DNA from: [Clostridium] ultunense DSM 10521
GTDB lineage: Bacteria > Bacillota > Clostridia > Tissierellales > Tepidimicrobiaceae
Assembly (NCBI RefSeq): GCF_000511955.1
Contig: NZ_AZSU01000008.1
Location: forward strand, 3,413-36,947
Direction: 5' to 3'
DNA: 33,535 nt
A program made the position numbers and the translations under genes. Under the pieces are notes generated by a model. It ran no database searches and had not been told where the DNA came from. It was given only the letters and a program-made list of their open reading frames with translations. Below are positions 16,734-24,255 of the stretch, one piece after another (positions within the stretch are counted from its first letter, which is position 1; the number at the start of each line of letters is the position of its first letter).

Positions 16734-16739
16734 TCGGTG

Positions 16740-16815
16740 GACAATTAATGCCTGGGATTCTTTGCTTTAGCTAGAATGGATAAAAACAAAGCAAAGAATC
16801 TCTTCATTAATTGTC
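16740..16815. repeat. Long two-part hairpin after the 94-residue gene
   Basis: Outer arms GACAATTAATG (16740-16750) and CATTAATTGTC (16805-16815) are perfect over 11 bases. Inner arms GATTCTTTGCTTT (16756-16768) and AAAGCAAAGAATC (16788-16800) are perfect over 13, with a 5/4-base internal loop and a 19-base apical loop. No T run follows on either strand, so it is not a standard intrinsic terminator. It may be a structured RNA element, a processing site or a tiny miniature-transposon-like repeat. Confidence 0.6.
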
Positions 16816-16892
16816 AAAAATAAGAAATGGACAAGAATGGTCTCCAATGCTATAATTTTATTAGCATTATGTAAACCAAGGAGGAAAATTGA

Positions 16893-18644
16893 ATGAAAAT
16901 AAATGGAAAAATAAAACTAGTATTAGTTTTAATTATGTCCATTGGATTGGTTTCCAGTATTTATTTTTACACAAATAGGGATAAAGAGTATAAAGAAATA
17001 TCATATAAACTATTTTTAGAACATGTTGGAAAAGGCTTAGTTGATGAAATAGAGATAAGTGATTCCGACAAGCTAATTGGTAAATTAAATAATGGAACAA
17101 AATTTACTACAGACAATCCTCGTACAGAAAATTTCAAAGAATATTTGTTGCTAAATAATGTTAAAGTGGTAGAAAAGGACAGCAATGGAGTCTTCAATCA
17201 AGGGATAAGTTTCCTCCTTATGATGGCAGGTGTAGGAGGGGTAGCATTTTTAATTAAAAACAGTACAAAACAAGCTGAAAAGGAAATGGCTACTATGTCA
17301 AATCTAGATACTGATAATTTACCTACAGACAAGGTTACTTTTGACGATGTTGCTGGTAATGAAGAAGCTAAAGAATCTTTAAAGGAATTGGTGGATTTTA
17401 TACAAGATCCTGAAAAATATATTCGATATGGTGCTAGGTTGCCGAGAGGGGTATTGCTATATGGACCTCCTGGGACGGGAAAAACTTTATTAGCCAAGGC
17501 ATTAGCCGGTGAGGCAAAAGTTCCTTTCTATGCTGTATCCGGTTCGGATTTTATCCAGGTCTATGCTGGCCTAGGTGCAAGTAGAATAAGAGAATTATTC
17601 AAAAGGGCTAAAGAGAATGGTAAATCTGTAATATTTATTGATGAAATCGATTCTTTAGGAAAGAAAAGAAAAGGGGGAAATTCTCATAGTGGCAGCGAAG
17701 AAGGGGATAGGACATTAAATGCCCTTTTAACGGAGATGTCAGGTTTTAAAGGCAATGAAGGAACAATAGTTTTGGCAGCTACCAATAGGATTGACACCTT
17801 AGACGAAGCTCTATTAAGACCAGGAAGATTTGATAGGCAAATTGAAGTAGGATTGCCAGATGTAAAAGCAAGGTTGGATATTTTAAAACTTCATAGTCGA
17901 AACAAGCCTATATCTAAGGAGGTAGATTTAAGAAAAGTTGCTTTGGAAACCGTATATTTTAGTGGAGCAAAACTAGAAAATTTAATGAATGAGTCTGCTA
18001 TGATTGCTGCCAGAAATAGGGATAGACGGATTACTATGGAACATATTAATAAAGCTTATTTTACAGTATTGGTAGGAGAGGAAAAGAAGGATAGAAGCAG
18101 TATTTCTCTAGAAGATAAGAAGATTACTGCTTATCATGAGGCTGGACATGCCTTGGTAGCTAAAAAACTTTCCAATTTAAATCGGGTTACAAAAGTAAGT
18201 ATTATTCCTAGTACTAGAGGAATGGGAGGGTTTAGTCTAAACATACCTCCAGATAGGATGTACCAAACTAAAAAAGACATTGTGTCAAATATTATGGTTG
18301 CGTTAGGGGGAAGGGCTGCAGAGGAAATTGTCTTTGGTAAAGATAATATAACCACAGGTGCTTCTTCCGATCTTCAAAAAGCAACGGAAATGACCTTGGC
18401 CATGATTGGATCCTACGGAATGGATGACCATTTAGGTTTATTAAACTATGATGTTATTTTAAGTAGTAATTTAAATACAGATATCTCTCTAATGGAAAGA
18501 GCTAAAGAGATGTTGGAAAATCTCTATACAGATACAATAGAGTTATTAAAAGAATATAAAGGATATCTAGACTTGATTGCAAATGAATTAATAGTAAAAG
18601 AATCATTAAATGAGCAAGAACTAGATGAAATACTGGCTAAGTAG
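16893..18644 (+). CDS. FtsH-like membrane AAA+ zinc protease
   Basis: 583 residues, somewhat shorter than typical FtsH (~610-650). There are two transmembrane segments (about 8-27 and 105-121) flanking a small external domain. The AAA+ module has Walker A GPPGTGKT (191-198), Walker B VIFIDEID (D250, E251) and the second region of homology TNRIDTLDEALLRPGRFDRQ. The metalloprotease has HEAGH (415-419) and the third zinc-ligand aspartate D493 in GASSDLQKAT. The substrate pore loop, FVG in ordinary FtsH, reads Y224-A-G226. It degrades membrane and regulatory proteins in the FtsH family. The motif differences and small size suggest a second, specialised paralogue rather than the main ftsH. A strong AGGAGG precedes the ATG. 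Confidence 0.9.
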   Translation: MKINGKIKLVLVLIMSIGLVSSIYFYTNRDKEYKEISYKLFLEHVGKGLVDEIEISDSDKLIGKLNNGTKFTTDNPRTENFKEYLLLNNVKVVEKDSNGVFNQGISFLLMMAGVGGVAFLIKNSTKQAEKEMATMSNLDTDNLPTDKVTFDDVAGNEEAKESLKELVDFIQDPEKYIRYGARLPRGVLLYGPPGTGKTLLAKALAGEAKVPFYAVSGSDFIQVYAGLGASRIRELFKRAKENGKSVIFIDEIDSLGKKRKGGNSHSGSEEGDRTLNALLTEMSGFKGNEGTIVLAATNRIDTLDEALLRPGRFDRQIEVGLPDVKARLDILKLHSRNKPISKEVDLRKVALETVYFSGAKLENLMNESAMIAARNRDRRITMEHINKAYFTVLVGEEKKDRSSISLEDKKITAYHEAGHALVAKKLSNLNRVTKVSIIPSTRGMGGFSLNIPPDRMYQTKKDIVSNIMVALGGRAAEEIVFGKDNITTGASSDLQKATEMTLAMIGSYGMDDHLGLLNYDVILSSNLNTDISLMERAKEMLENLYTDTIELLKEYKGYLDLIANELIVKESLNEQELDEILAK

Positions 18645-18677
18645 CCATAAATTCTCATTTTTAATTCCCTCCATCAC

Positions 18678-18706
18678 TTGCAGATTCCATGTATAAAGGA
18701 TATAAT
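18678..18706 (+). promoter_or_regulatory. Sigma-A promoter of the 6S-type RNA
   Basis: -35 TTGCAG (18678-18683), exactly 17 bases, -10 TATAAT (18701-18706). Start expected near 18713. There is no open reading frame or ribosome site behind it, only the structured RNA. Confidence 0.75.
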
Positions 18707-18712
18707 ATATGT

Positions 18713-18893
18713 AGAAAAGATTTCTGCGGTGTGCGTTAATCCAAATAATTCAACCGACATAGTGGACACGGGAGTTCGGGTTCAGCAGTGTAGAGCAGGC
18801 CTTCTTTGGATGGAAGCTTCAAGCTGTTGACAGGGCACCCACCTTGTGAGAGGCGGGTGTGAATTAATTGGAAGGACGGCACTGTGGGAATGC
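18713..18893 (+). ncRNA. ssrS: 6S RNA (RNA polymerase regulator), probable
   Basis: About 180 nt, the usual 6S size. The ends form an 11-bp closing stem: TTTCTGCGGTG (18721-18731) pairs throughout with CACTGTGGGAA (18880-18890), allowing G-U pairs. The 5' UUUCUGnGrUGU and 3' rCGGCAnUnUsGG patterns resemble those of known 6S RNAs. A 3'-side internal hairpin built on CACCC and GGGTG (around 18837-18859) sits where firmicute 6S RNAs carry one opposite the central bubble. 6S RNA folds like an open promoter and sequesters the sigma-A holoenzyme in stationary phase. It has its own promoter and terminator and no coding potential. The SRP GGAAGGAAGC-type tetraloop region and RNase P/tmRNA cores are absent. 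The assignment is from remembered consensus and structure, not a covariance search. Confidence 0.72.
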
Positions 18894-18931
18894 AAAAATC
18901 CCTTAGGATTCAATCCTAAGGGATTTTTGCA
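18891..18931 (+). terminator. Intrinsic terminator of the 6S-type RNA
   Basis: CCCTTAGGATT (from 18900) and AATCCTAAGGG (to 18922) form a perfect hairpin followed by ATTTTTGC. The A5 on the left side extends the complementarity to 20 bases per arm, so it also works on the reverse strand. Confidence 0.85.
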
Positions 18932-18992
18932 TATTATAATTTATTTATGTATATAATATATTGAGATTTTACTCAAGGTAAGGAGGAATAAT

Positions 18993-19235
18993 ATGAATTT
19001 AGTCTGTCCTTTATGCAATGGCCTATATAAAGTGGTTTTTAATTGTTCCCAATGTAATACCATCATGGTGGATAAAGGTCCATTAGTGAATCTTATGGAC
19101 GACTATAGCCCCTATTTATTAGATGAAATAACTTATCTTGTTGATGGAGTAAAGAGGGGGGAATGTCTTCATACCTACCGATGTCCAAATTGTGGTTTTA
19201 AACAAAATTATTCAATAGAAAGGAAAGAATTCTAA
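18993..19235 (+). CDS. Small zinc-ribbon protein
   Basis: An 80-residue protein with three CxxC pairs: CPLC near residue 5, CSQC near 18 and CPNC near 69, plus another Cys just before the last pair. This is enough for one or two zinc sites. The family is otherwise unrecognised. AAGGAGG precedes the ATG. Its TAA overlaps the TAG of the convergent phosphatase gene. A nucleic-acid or protein-binding role is possible but not shown. Confidence 0.75.
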   Translation: MNLVCPLCNGLYKVVFNCSQCNTIMVDKGPLVNLMDDYSPYLLDEITYLVDGVKRGECLHTYRCPNCGFKQNYSIERKEF

Positions 19236-20032
19236 CCTATATGTATGGGGAATTTCTTCCTTTCCTTAAAAATATAAATATATTTAAACTCTAATTCACG
19301 AAGTAGTTTTTCTGCTTCCCTATATCCACATCCTATGGCTTCAGGGCTATGAGCATCAGAGCCTATTGTAATTATTTCACCGCCTAAATCCCTATATAAT
19401 TTAAGTATTTCGACTTTAGGATGGTAATATCCTAGCCCATATTTCATTCCAGCAGTATTGATTTCAATACCCTTGCCTTGGTATATTATTAGTTCCAAAA
19501 CATTTTTCACATAGGGAGAATATTCCTCGAAATTGGGGATCTTTGAAAAATCTTCAAAATATCTATCGATATAGTCAATATGTCCAACTACATCATAATT
19601 ATCGTAGTTTTTTATACTTTGATAGAGATAGTCATAATATATGGTTAAGGCTTCTAAAGGTGTTTTATCGTAGGTAAATTTATCTGCATGTACATCAACT
19701 CCTTCTATACTATGCACTGATATTATGACGAAATCAAAAGGATTATTATCAATAAGGTCATGGTACCTTTTGTTTAAATGGGGTTGCATTCCTATTTCAA
19801 CTCCAGCCAATATTTCAATTTTATCCATATATTTATATTTAACTTGTTTCACCTTTTTGAAATAATCCTTGGGTCTAAAGTCGATATCAATCCTATTCTC
19901 AGTTACATCAAAATCTATATGGTCTGTAAAGCAAATACTTTTCATATTCTTATCAATTGCCCCTAATACCATTTCTTCCATTAAATACTTGCCATCTATA
20001 GAGAAATCACTATGGATATGAAAATCATACAT
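19232..20032 (-). CDS. Histidinol-phosphatase, PHP family
   Basis: 266 residues of the PHP metal-dependent phosphoesterase fold (HisJ/HisK type), which removes phosphate from L-histidinol phosphate in histidine synthesis. Metal-binding motifs are YDFHIHSDFSIDG at the N terminus, SICFTDHID at ~36-44, the E in LAGVEIGMQPH, IISVHSIEG, YDVVGHIDYIDRY and ITIGSDAHSPEAIG near the C terminus. I place the start at ATG 20032 because AGGGG lies 8 bases upstream and family members start with a few residues before HIHS; a GTG at 20041 in frame is less likely. No other his genes are nearby, so a different small phosphoester substrate is possible. The stop overlaps the convergent zinc-ribbon gene. Confidence 0.85.
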   Translation of the reverse strand: MYDFHIHSDFSIDGKYLMEEMVLGAIDKNMKSICFTDHIDFDVTENRIDIDFRPKDYFKKVKQVKYKYMDKIEILAGVEIGMQPHLNKRYHDLIDNNPFDFVIISVHSIEGVDVHADKFTYDKTPLEALTIYYDYLYQSIKNYDNYDVVGHIDYIDRYFEDFSKIPNFEEYSPYVKNVLELIIYQGKGIEINTAGMKYGLGYYHPKVEILKLYRDLGGEIITIGSDAHSPEAIGCGYREAEKLLRELEFKYIYIFKERKKFPIHIG

Positions 20033-20076
20033 ATTTAACACCCCTATTATTTATTTTAAGTTATTAATAGTATAGT

Positions 20077-21027
20077 TTAAGCAAAAAAATCTTCTTTAAA
20101 TTGTAGCCTATATAGGTCGTAATAGATCCCTTCCCTTTCCAGAGCGGATAAAGTAGAACCTCTCTCCATAACAGGCTCTTCATATTGATGGGGCAATTTA
20201 TTAATAAAATGATGAGCATTCACGTGTTTTGCCATTTCTACTATTTCTTCATCTTTAATATTTTTATTATTCAATCTTATATTGTCTTTAATAGTGCCAG
20301 TAAAGAGGAATACATCTTGTAAAACTACCCCAATATGTTTTCGCAACTCATATTTATCATAGTCCTTAATATTTACACCATTAATTAATATCTCCCCTTT
20401 TTGAATATCATAAAAGCGAGTAATTAAATTAATAATTGAAGATTTACCTGCACCTGTTGCTCTGACAAATGCTAATTTAAAGTCCATTTTAAGCATAATA
20501 ATTATTATGCCTCCTAATATAAATATGTCCTTAAATAGGTTTACTAAAACTTCAGCATACATTTCATTTAAATTTTCCGTATCATTAATAACCCTAGTTA
20601 CCAATCTGCCCACAGAATTTTTGTCAAAATAAGCTATAGATAAACTCTGTATATGGGAAAAAATATCCTGTCTAATATTAAATATTATCATTTGGCTAGT
20701 ATAATTTAGTATATAGACTTGTAAATAATTAAACAAGAAAGCAACGATAATAGCAGCTAAAAATATAATACCTATTTTGGTAAGGCCGTCCATGTTATAT
20801 TTTCTAAAGTTTTGATAATCCCTTTTCGATAGTTGAAGGCTTCGGAAAGAATTACTGTCTTCAGGACTTATTAAATAATAATTATCTATAGTTATCTTTA
20901 TAAGGTAAGGTCTAACAAGTTCAAGAGCTGTAACTAACATCATTAAAATCGTTGTTAATACCAGTAAATGCCAATAGGGTTTAGCGTATTTTAACAGTCT
21001 TTTCATCAATTTAGAATCATAGGCCAT
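20077..21027 (-). pseudogene. ABC exporter half-transporter, internally deleted
   Basis: An open frame of 316 residues that still reads as a fused membrane-ATPase exporter (YheH/LmrD type) but lacks core parts. Residues 1-~187 match the first transmembrane half (MKRLLKYAKPYW start; SIAYFDKNSVGRLVTRVINDTE coupling-helix region). The frame then jumps at KLAFVR into ATGAGKSSIINLI, the Walker A, removing the rest of the membrane domain and the start of the ATPase; the first Walker glycine is lost. The Q-loop LQDVFLFTGTIKDNI is present. A second jump at ERGSTLS goes to EREGIYYDLYRLQ, the extreme C terminus, removing the LSGGQ signature, Walker B and H-loop. It cannot be an active ATPase. Both deletions keep the frame, so a small protein may still be made. 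Confidence 0.85.
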
Positions 21028-21430
21028 CCCACTACCAAATTTTCTTGTACGAAAGATTTTATGACCCGGATTCCTGCAAAACTCTCCTGGGTCGCGTCTG
21101 TTAAATCAGAAAAAGCTTCTTGAACTATACGGAATCTTTTATGTATTATCTTTCCAAACTGTCTAACCATGATGGTAATAAAGGGCAGAGTAAATAGAGC
21201 GATTATTGTCAATTTAACAGTAGTAGTTTTAACTATCATTATTATAGTCAATAAAGTTAAAAAAAATGAATCTATTAGCATTATTATTCCTTGCCCTAAA
21301 GCATGTCTAATAGCATTAATATCGTTAGTAGCATGGGCCATTAGATCCCCGTTATATATATTCTTCAAAAATACCTACCTATAGCTATGATCGAACCTGT
21401 CAAAATAATTACTACAATTATAATTATAAA
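21006..21430 (-). pseudogene. Partner ABC exporter gene, remnant
   Basis: The middle part (21368-21006) encodes YNGDLMAHATNDINAIRHALGQG through the membrane-domain segment ESFAGIRVIKSFVQE, typical of the YheI/LmrC-type partner of the downstream gene. After FVQE it runs out of frame into the start of the next gene, so the whole ATPase domain is gone. Upstream, in another frame (about 21430-21374), a hydrophobic helix IIIVVIILTGSIIAIGRYF matches the N-terminal membrane region, ended by TGA. There are thus at least one frameshift and two large deletions. The original gene pair, order YheI then YheH, would be about 3.5 kb; 1.35 kb remains. Confidence 0.8.
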
Positions 21431-21557
21431 TGAAAAATTATTTTTTTAAAGTATAAAACCCATACATATTAGTTCATACTAAATTTATACCCTTATTACC
21501 CATTAAAATAAAAATTAATTAAATAATAGTATATAAATAGATTTAGGAGGTTAGGTA

Positions 21558-21749
21558 ATGGAATTAAATACAAAAGAAGTTTTAAAGAAAAAAATATTAG
21601 ATGCTCAGGAAATGGTTAGGGATTATGAAATGTACGCTAAGAATGTTCAGGATATAGAAGTGGCAGATCTATTTAGAAGTTTTGCCGAAGAATCTGGATA
21701 TCAGGCTAGGAAGTTACAGGATATGTTAAAAAGACTAGATAAAAAATAA
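21558..21749 (+). CDS. 63-residue helical protein, ferritin-like half
   Basis: A tiny protein of two helices. The second helix pattern, VADLFRSFAEESGYQARKLQDML, resembles one helix pair of rubrerythrin/ferritin-like or spore-coat CotF-like bundles, but no full iron-binding ExxH set is present, so it would act as a dimer or not bind iron. AGGAGG lies 7 bases before the ATG. It precedes the YtxH gene by 109 bases and may be a separate unit. Function not assigned. Confidence 0.65.
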   Translation: MELNTKEVLKKKILDAQEMVRDYEMYAKNVQDIEVADLFRSFAEESGYQARKLQDMLKRLDKK

Positions 21750-21858
21750 TATTCATTTACACTTCCCCGGAATTAACAAACTTAATCTATAAAATTGATT
21801 AATAGAGGGTTTTTAGGGTAATTAATAGTCAAAATAGATATATAAAGGGGAGATTATA

Positions 21859-22212
21859 ATGAAACTAATGGATTTGTTAAATGAAAAGAAAAGAAAAGCA
21901 GAAAGGAAAGAAAAGGTAGATGCTGCTAAAAAAATAGCTTTAGGAACGGCTATAGGAGCTATTACTGGAATCCTCTTTGCCCCAAAATCTGGAAAGGAAA
22001 CTAGAGAAGATATAGCGAAAAAGACCAAAAATACTGCCGACACTGTAAAAAAATCCGTAAAGGATTCAGTTGAATCCATTAAAGAAACAGAGGAAAAAAT
22101 TAGAGGGGATATTAAAGAAAAGGTTAAAGAATTTAAAGAGAGGGATATGATAGAGGTAAAGCTGGAAGAGGTCGATGATGACAAAGAACCCCGAGAAAAC
22201 AAGGAAATGTAG
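21859..22212 (+). CDS. YtxH-domain protein
   Basis: 117 residues. A basic N-terminal helix is followed by AAKKIALGTAIGAITGILFAPKSGKETREDI, the YtxH/gas-vesicle-like signature with a short hydrophobic segment. A long, charged, amphipathic repeat-rich helix follows (DTVKKSVKDSVESIKETEEK), LEA-like. Family members are linked to general stress in Bacillus. AAAGGGGAG precedes the ATG. Next to it is a DUF948-like gene, a common pairing. Confidence 0.82.
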   Translation: MKLMDLLNEKKRKAERKEKVDAAKKIALGTAIGAITGILFAPKSGKETREDIAKKTKNTADTVKKSVKDSVESIKETEEKIRGDIKEKVKEFKERDMIEVKLEEVDDDKEPRENKEM

Positions 22213-22224
22213 TGGGTGATCTAT

Positions 22225-22677
22225 ATGACAGCTACTATAACCATTGAAGAACTATTAAAATTCATATTATTCTTTTTAGGAATAGGAGTTTTAGGGTATC
22301 TAATTATATTATTGAAAAATGCCAATAATCTAGTATCCCAAGCCAGAAGATTAGCGGAAAGAAATGAGAAGGAGATGGATAATGTTTTAAAACAGCTACC
22401 TGAAATAGCTACAAATATTAACTCTATATCGGAAGAAACAAAAGCTTTAATGGAGGCAGTGTCTCCAGAAGTTATGGGTTTGATTTCTAATGCAAATTCT
22501 ATTACAGAAAAAATAGATAGCACTGGTGAAATAGTTTTTGATACTATCGATGTGGTAAGCGATAGTATAAGTGGGACAGCTTCCTCGCTACAAAAGAATA
22601 TAAAAAATATTACTGACTACATAACTTTAATTGTGGAAATAATAGATATAATTAGAAATGGATTTAAAAATCGGTAA
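22225..22677 (+). CDS. DUF948-like membrane-anchored helical protein
   Basis: 150 residues. One N-terminal transmembrane helix (LLKFILFFLGIGVLGYLIILL) is followed by a long coiled-coil-like helix (QLPEIATNINSISEETKAL and beyond), resembling the DUF948/YtxG type found beside YtxH. The ATG at 22225 follows GGGTGATC; an in-frame GTG at 22216 overlaps that ribosome site, so the shorter form is preferred. It starts 12 bases after the YtxH stop and is followed by a terminator, so the two form an operon. Confidence 0.72.
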   Translation: MTATITIEELLKFILFFLGIGVLGYLIILLKNANNLVSQARRLAERNEKEMDNVLKQLPEIATNINSISEETKALMEAVSPEVMGLISNANSITEKIDSTGEIVFDTIDVVSDSISGTASSLQKNIKNITDYITLIVEIIDIIRNGFKNR

Positions 22678-22688
22678 CTTTTTTGTTT

Positions 22689-22713
22689 GAGAACCCAGCC
22701 GGGTTCTCTTTTC
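22689..22713 (+). terminator. Intrinsic terminator of the ytxH operon
   Basis: GAGAACCC (22689-22696), loop AGCC, GGGTTCTC (22701-22708), then TTTTCC. Perfect 8-bp stem. Confidence 0.85.
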
Positions 22714-22749
22714 CATAGTGTACATAATATTTAACTTTTATCAATATTG

Positions 22750-22787
22750 TTGCTAAAGAAATTACTATTGGTATACTATATATAGTA
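22750..22787 (+). promoter_or_regulatory. Possible promoter with overlapping palindromic operator
   Basis: TTGCTA (22750-22755), 16 bases, TATACT (22772-22777). The perfect 14-base palindrome TACTATATATAGTA (22774-22787) overlaps the -10. A MarR regulator is the second gene of the operon it would drive, so autorepression here is plausible, but this is inference. Confidence 0.4.
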
Positions 22788-22834
22788 AGTTTAATTATAT
22801 CATGGAATCATGTAAATAGGAGAGGTTGATATGG

Positions 22835-23722
22835 ATGGAGAAGGTTAAGGTTATATGCAACCCTTCATCTGGAAGGCAGACTATCCAGAGAAGAGTCGAT
22901 TATCTATGTAATCTTTTAATAAACGATGGCTATGTGGTTGGCAAATTTAACACTATGAAAAAAGATGATGCCATGCATGAAGCTATGAAAGCTTGTAATG
23001 AAGATTGGGATTTTATCATTGCATGTGGTGGAGATGGTACTGTAAACGAGGTGGCAAAAGGCATTGCTCGGTGCGAGAGGAAGATTCCAGTAGCCATTTT
23101 ATCAGCTGGTACGGTAAATGATTTTGCCAATCATATGGAATTGCCTAGGAATATAGATGATTTTTTTCAAATGATTAAAAACAAAAAGATAAAAACAGTA
23201 GATTTAGGAAAGGTCAACGATGAATATTTCATAAATGTAGCTGCTGGCGGTCTTCTGACTAATGTAGGCTACCAAGTGCCCCCCGAAGCAAAAGCAATTT
23301 TTGGAAGGATGGCCTATTATATGGAGGGTTTAAAGGAGATACCCAAACAAAAATTCAAACCTATTAGAGTAAAATTTGAAAGCGAAGAGTATATAAAAGA
23401 AGAGGATATATTATTATTTTTGATTTCAAATAGTGCTTCAATAGGTGGGTTTAAAAGATTAGCCCCAGATGCCAATGTATCCGATGGGTATTTAGATGTG
23501 GTTATCATTAAAAAATCTGAAGTCCAGGATTTAGCCCAAATATTTATCAATATATTTAGGGGAGAACATGTAAACCACCCAAATGTATCCTATTTCAAAT
23601 CAAAGAAGATCCTAGTGGATACCGCTGAAGATGTGGTTATAGATATTGACGGAGAATATGGTGGGAAATTACCAGCTGTTTTTGAAGCTGAACCAAATGG
23701 GTTTAAAATCTTTGTACCCTAA
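22835..23722 (+). CDS. Diacylglycerol kinase-family lipid kinase (YegS/BmrU/DagK type)
   Basis: 295 residues. The fold is shared with NAD kinase and DagK. VKVICNPSSGRQ is at the start and CGGDGTVNEVAKG carries the nucleotide-binding GGDGT at 65-69; then PVAILSAGTVNDFANHM, FINVAAGGLLTN, and a C-terminal domain with DGYLDVVIIKKSE and VVIDIDGEYGG. It phosphorylates a lipid such as diacylglycerol, recycling lipid head-group acceptors; the exact lipid is unknown. The ATG at 22835 has GGAGAGG 9 bases upstream; a TTG at 22826 in frame is too close to that site. It heads an operon with the MarR regulator and the GGDEF giant. Confidence 0.9.
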   Translation: MEKVKVICNPSSGRQTIQRRVDYLCNLLINDGYVVGKFNTMKKDDAMHEAMKACNEDWDFIIACGGDGTVNEVAKGIARCERKIPVAILSAGTVNDFANHMELPRNIDDFFQMIKNKKIKTVDLGKVNDEYFINVAAGGLLTNVGYQVPPEAKAIFGRMAYYMEGLKEIPKQKFKPIRVKFESEEYIKEEDILLFLISNSASIGGFKRLAPDANVSDGYLDVVIIKKSEVQDLAQIFINIFRGEHVNHPNVSYFKSKKILVDTAEDVVIDIDGEYGGKLPAVFEAEPNGFKIFVP

Positions 23723-23764
23723 TTAATTTAAGGGTTTTAAAAACAAAGGGATGGAGGTGCTATT

Positions 23765-24208
23765 TTGAAAGAAAATGGTATTAGTGACAATGTGGCTAGC
23801 ATAGAAAAACATTTAAGAAAAATCGATTATATTATCAGGTTAAAGGGTAGAGAAATTTTAAACGACTTCAATATTACAATTCCCCAATTTAGTGCTTTAC
23901 AAATTCTCATTTATAATGGAGAATTAACTATAGGAGAATTGAGCCAGAAGATGGCATTAGCCTGTAGTACGATAACGGACCTGGTAGATAGAATGGAAAA
24001 AAATCAGCTAGTAGTAAGGAAAAAGGATGATAGAGATAAAAGAGTAGTTAGAATTGAAGTTTTGCCAAAGGGGCATGAAATTGTGAAAAAGGTTTTAGAG
24101 AAACGAGTAAAATTCTTGGATTCTAAAATGGTAGATTTAACGGAAGAAGAGAAAATTTCACTTAGCAAAGGATTGGAATCCTTATATAATGCAATGAAAG
24201 ACAATTGA
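23765..24208 (+). CDS. MarR-family transcriptional regulator
   Basis: 147 residues starting at TTG, with GGAGGT about 6 bases upstream. It has a winged helix-turn-helix: LTIGELSQKMALACSTITDLVDRM is the recognition region, followed by the wing KKDDRDKRVVRIEVLPKG, including the conserved DxRxKR turn. Dimerisation helices lie at both ends. It lies 42 bases after the lipid kinase and 47 bases before the GGDEF protein start. It may control this operon, perhaps through the palindrome at 22774. Confidence 0.92.
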   Translation: MKENGISDNVASIEKHLRKIDYIIRLKGREILNDFNITIPQFSALQILIYNGELTIGELSQKMALACSTITDLVDRMEKNQLVVRKKDDRDKRVVRIEVLPKGHEIVKKVLEKRVKFLDSKMVDLTEEEKISLSKGLESLYNAMKDN

Positions 24209-24255
24209 AATTATTGATTATCCATTTTAAAAGTGGAATAAAAGGGGAAATAAAT

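Noticed and set aside
18713-18893. SRP RNA, RNase P RNA or tmRNA as the identity of the structured RNA
   Set aside because: No GGAAGGAAGC-type SRP loop, no RNase P conserved core, and no tRNA-like end or tag frame for tmRNA.
21361-21385. In-frame TGA in the ABC remnant as a recoded (selenocysteine) codon
   Set aside because: It sits where the exporter family has an aromatic residue in a helix, no SECIS-like hairpin is apparent, and the gene is broken in several other places.
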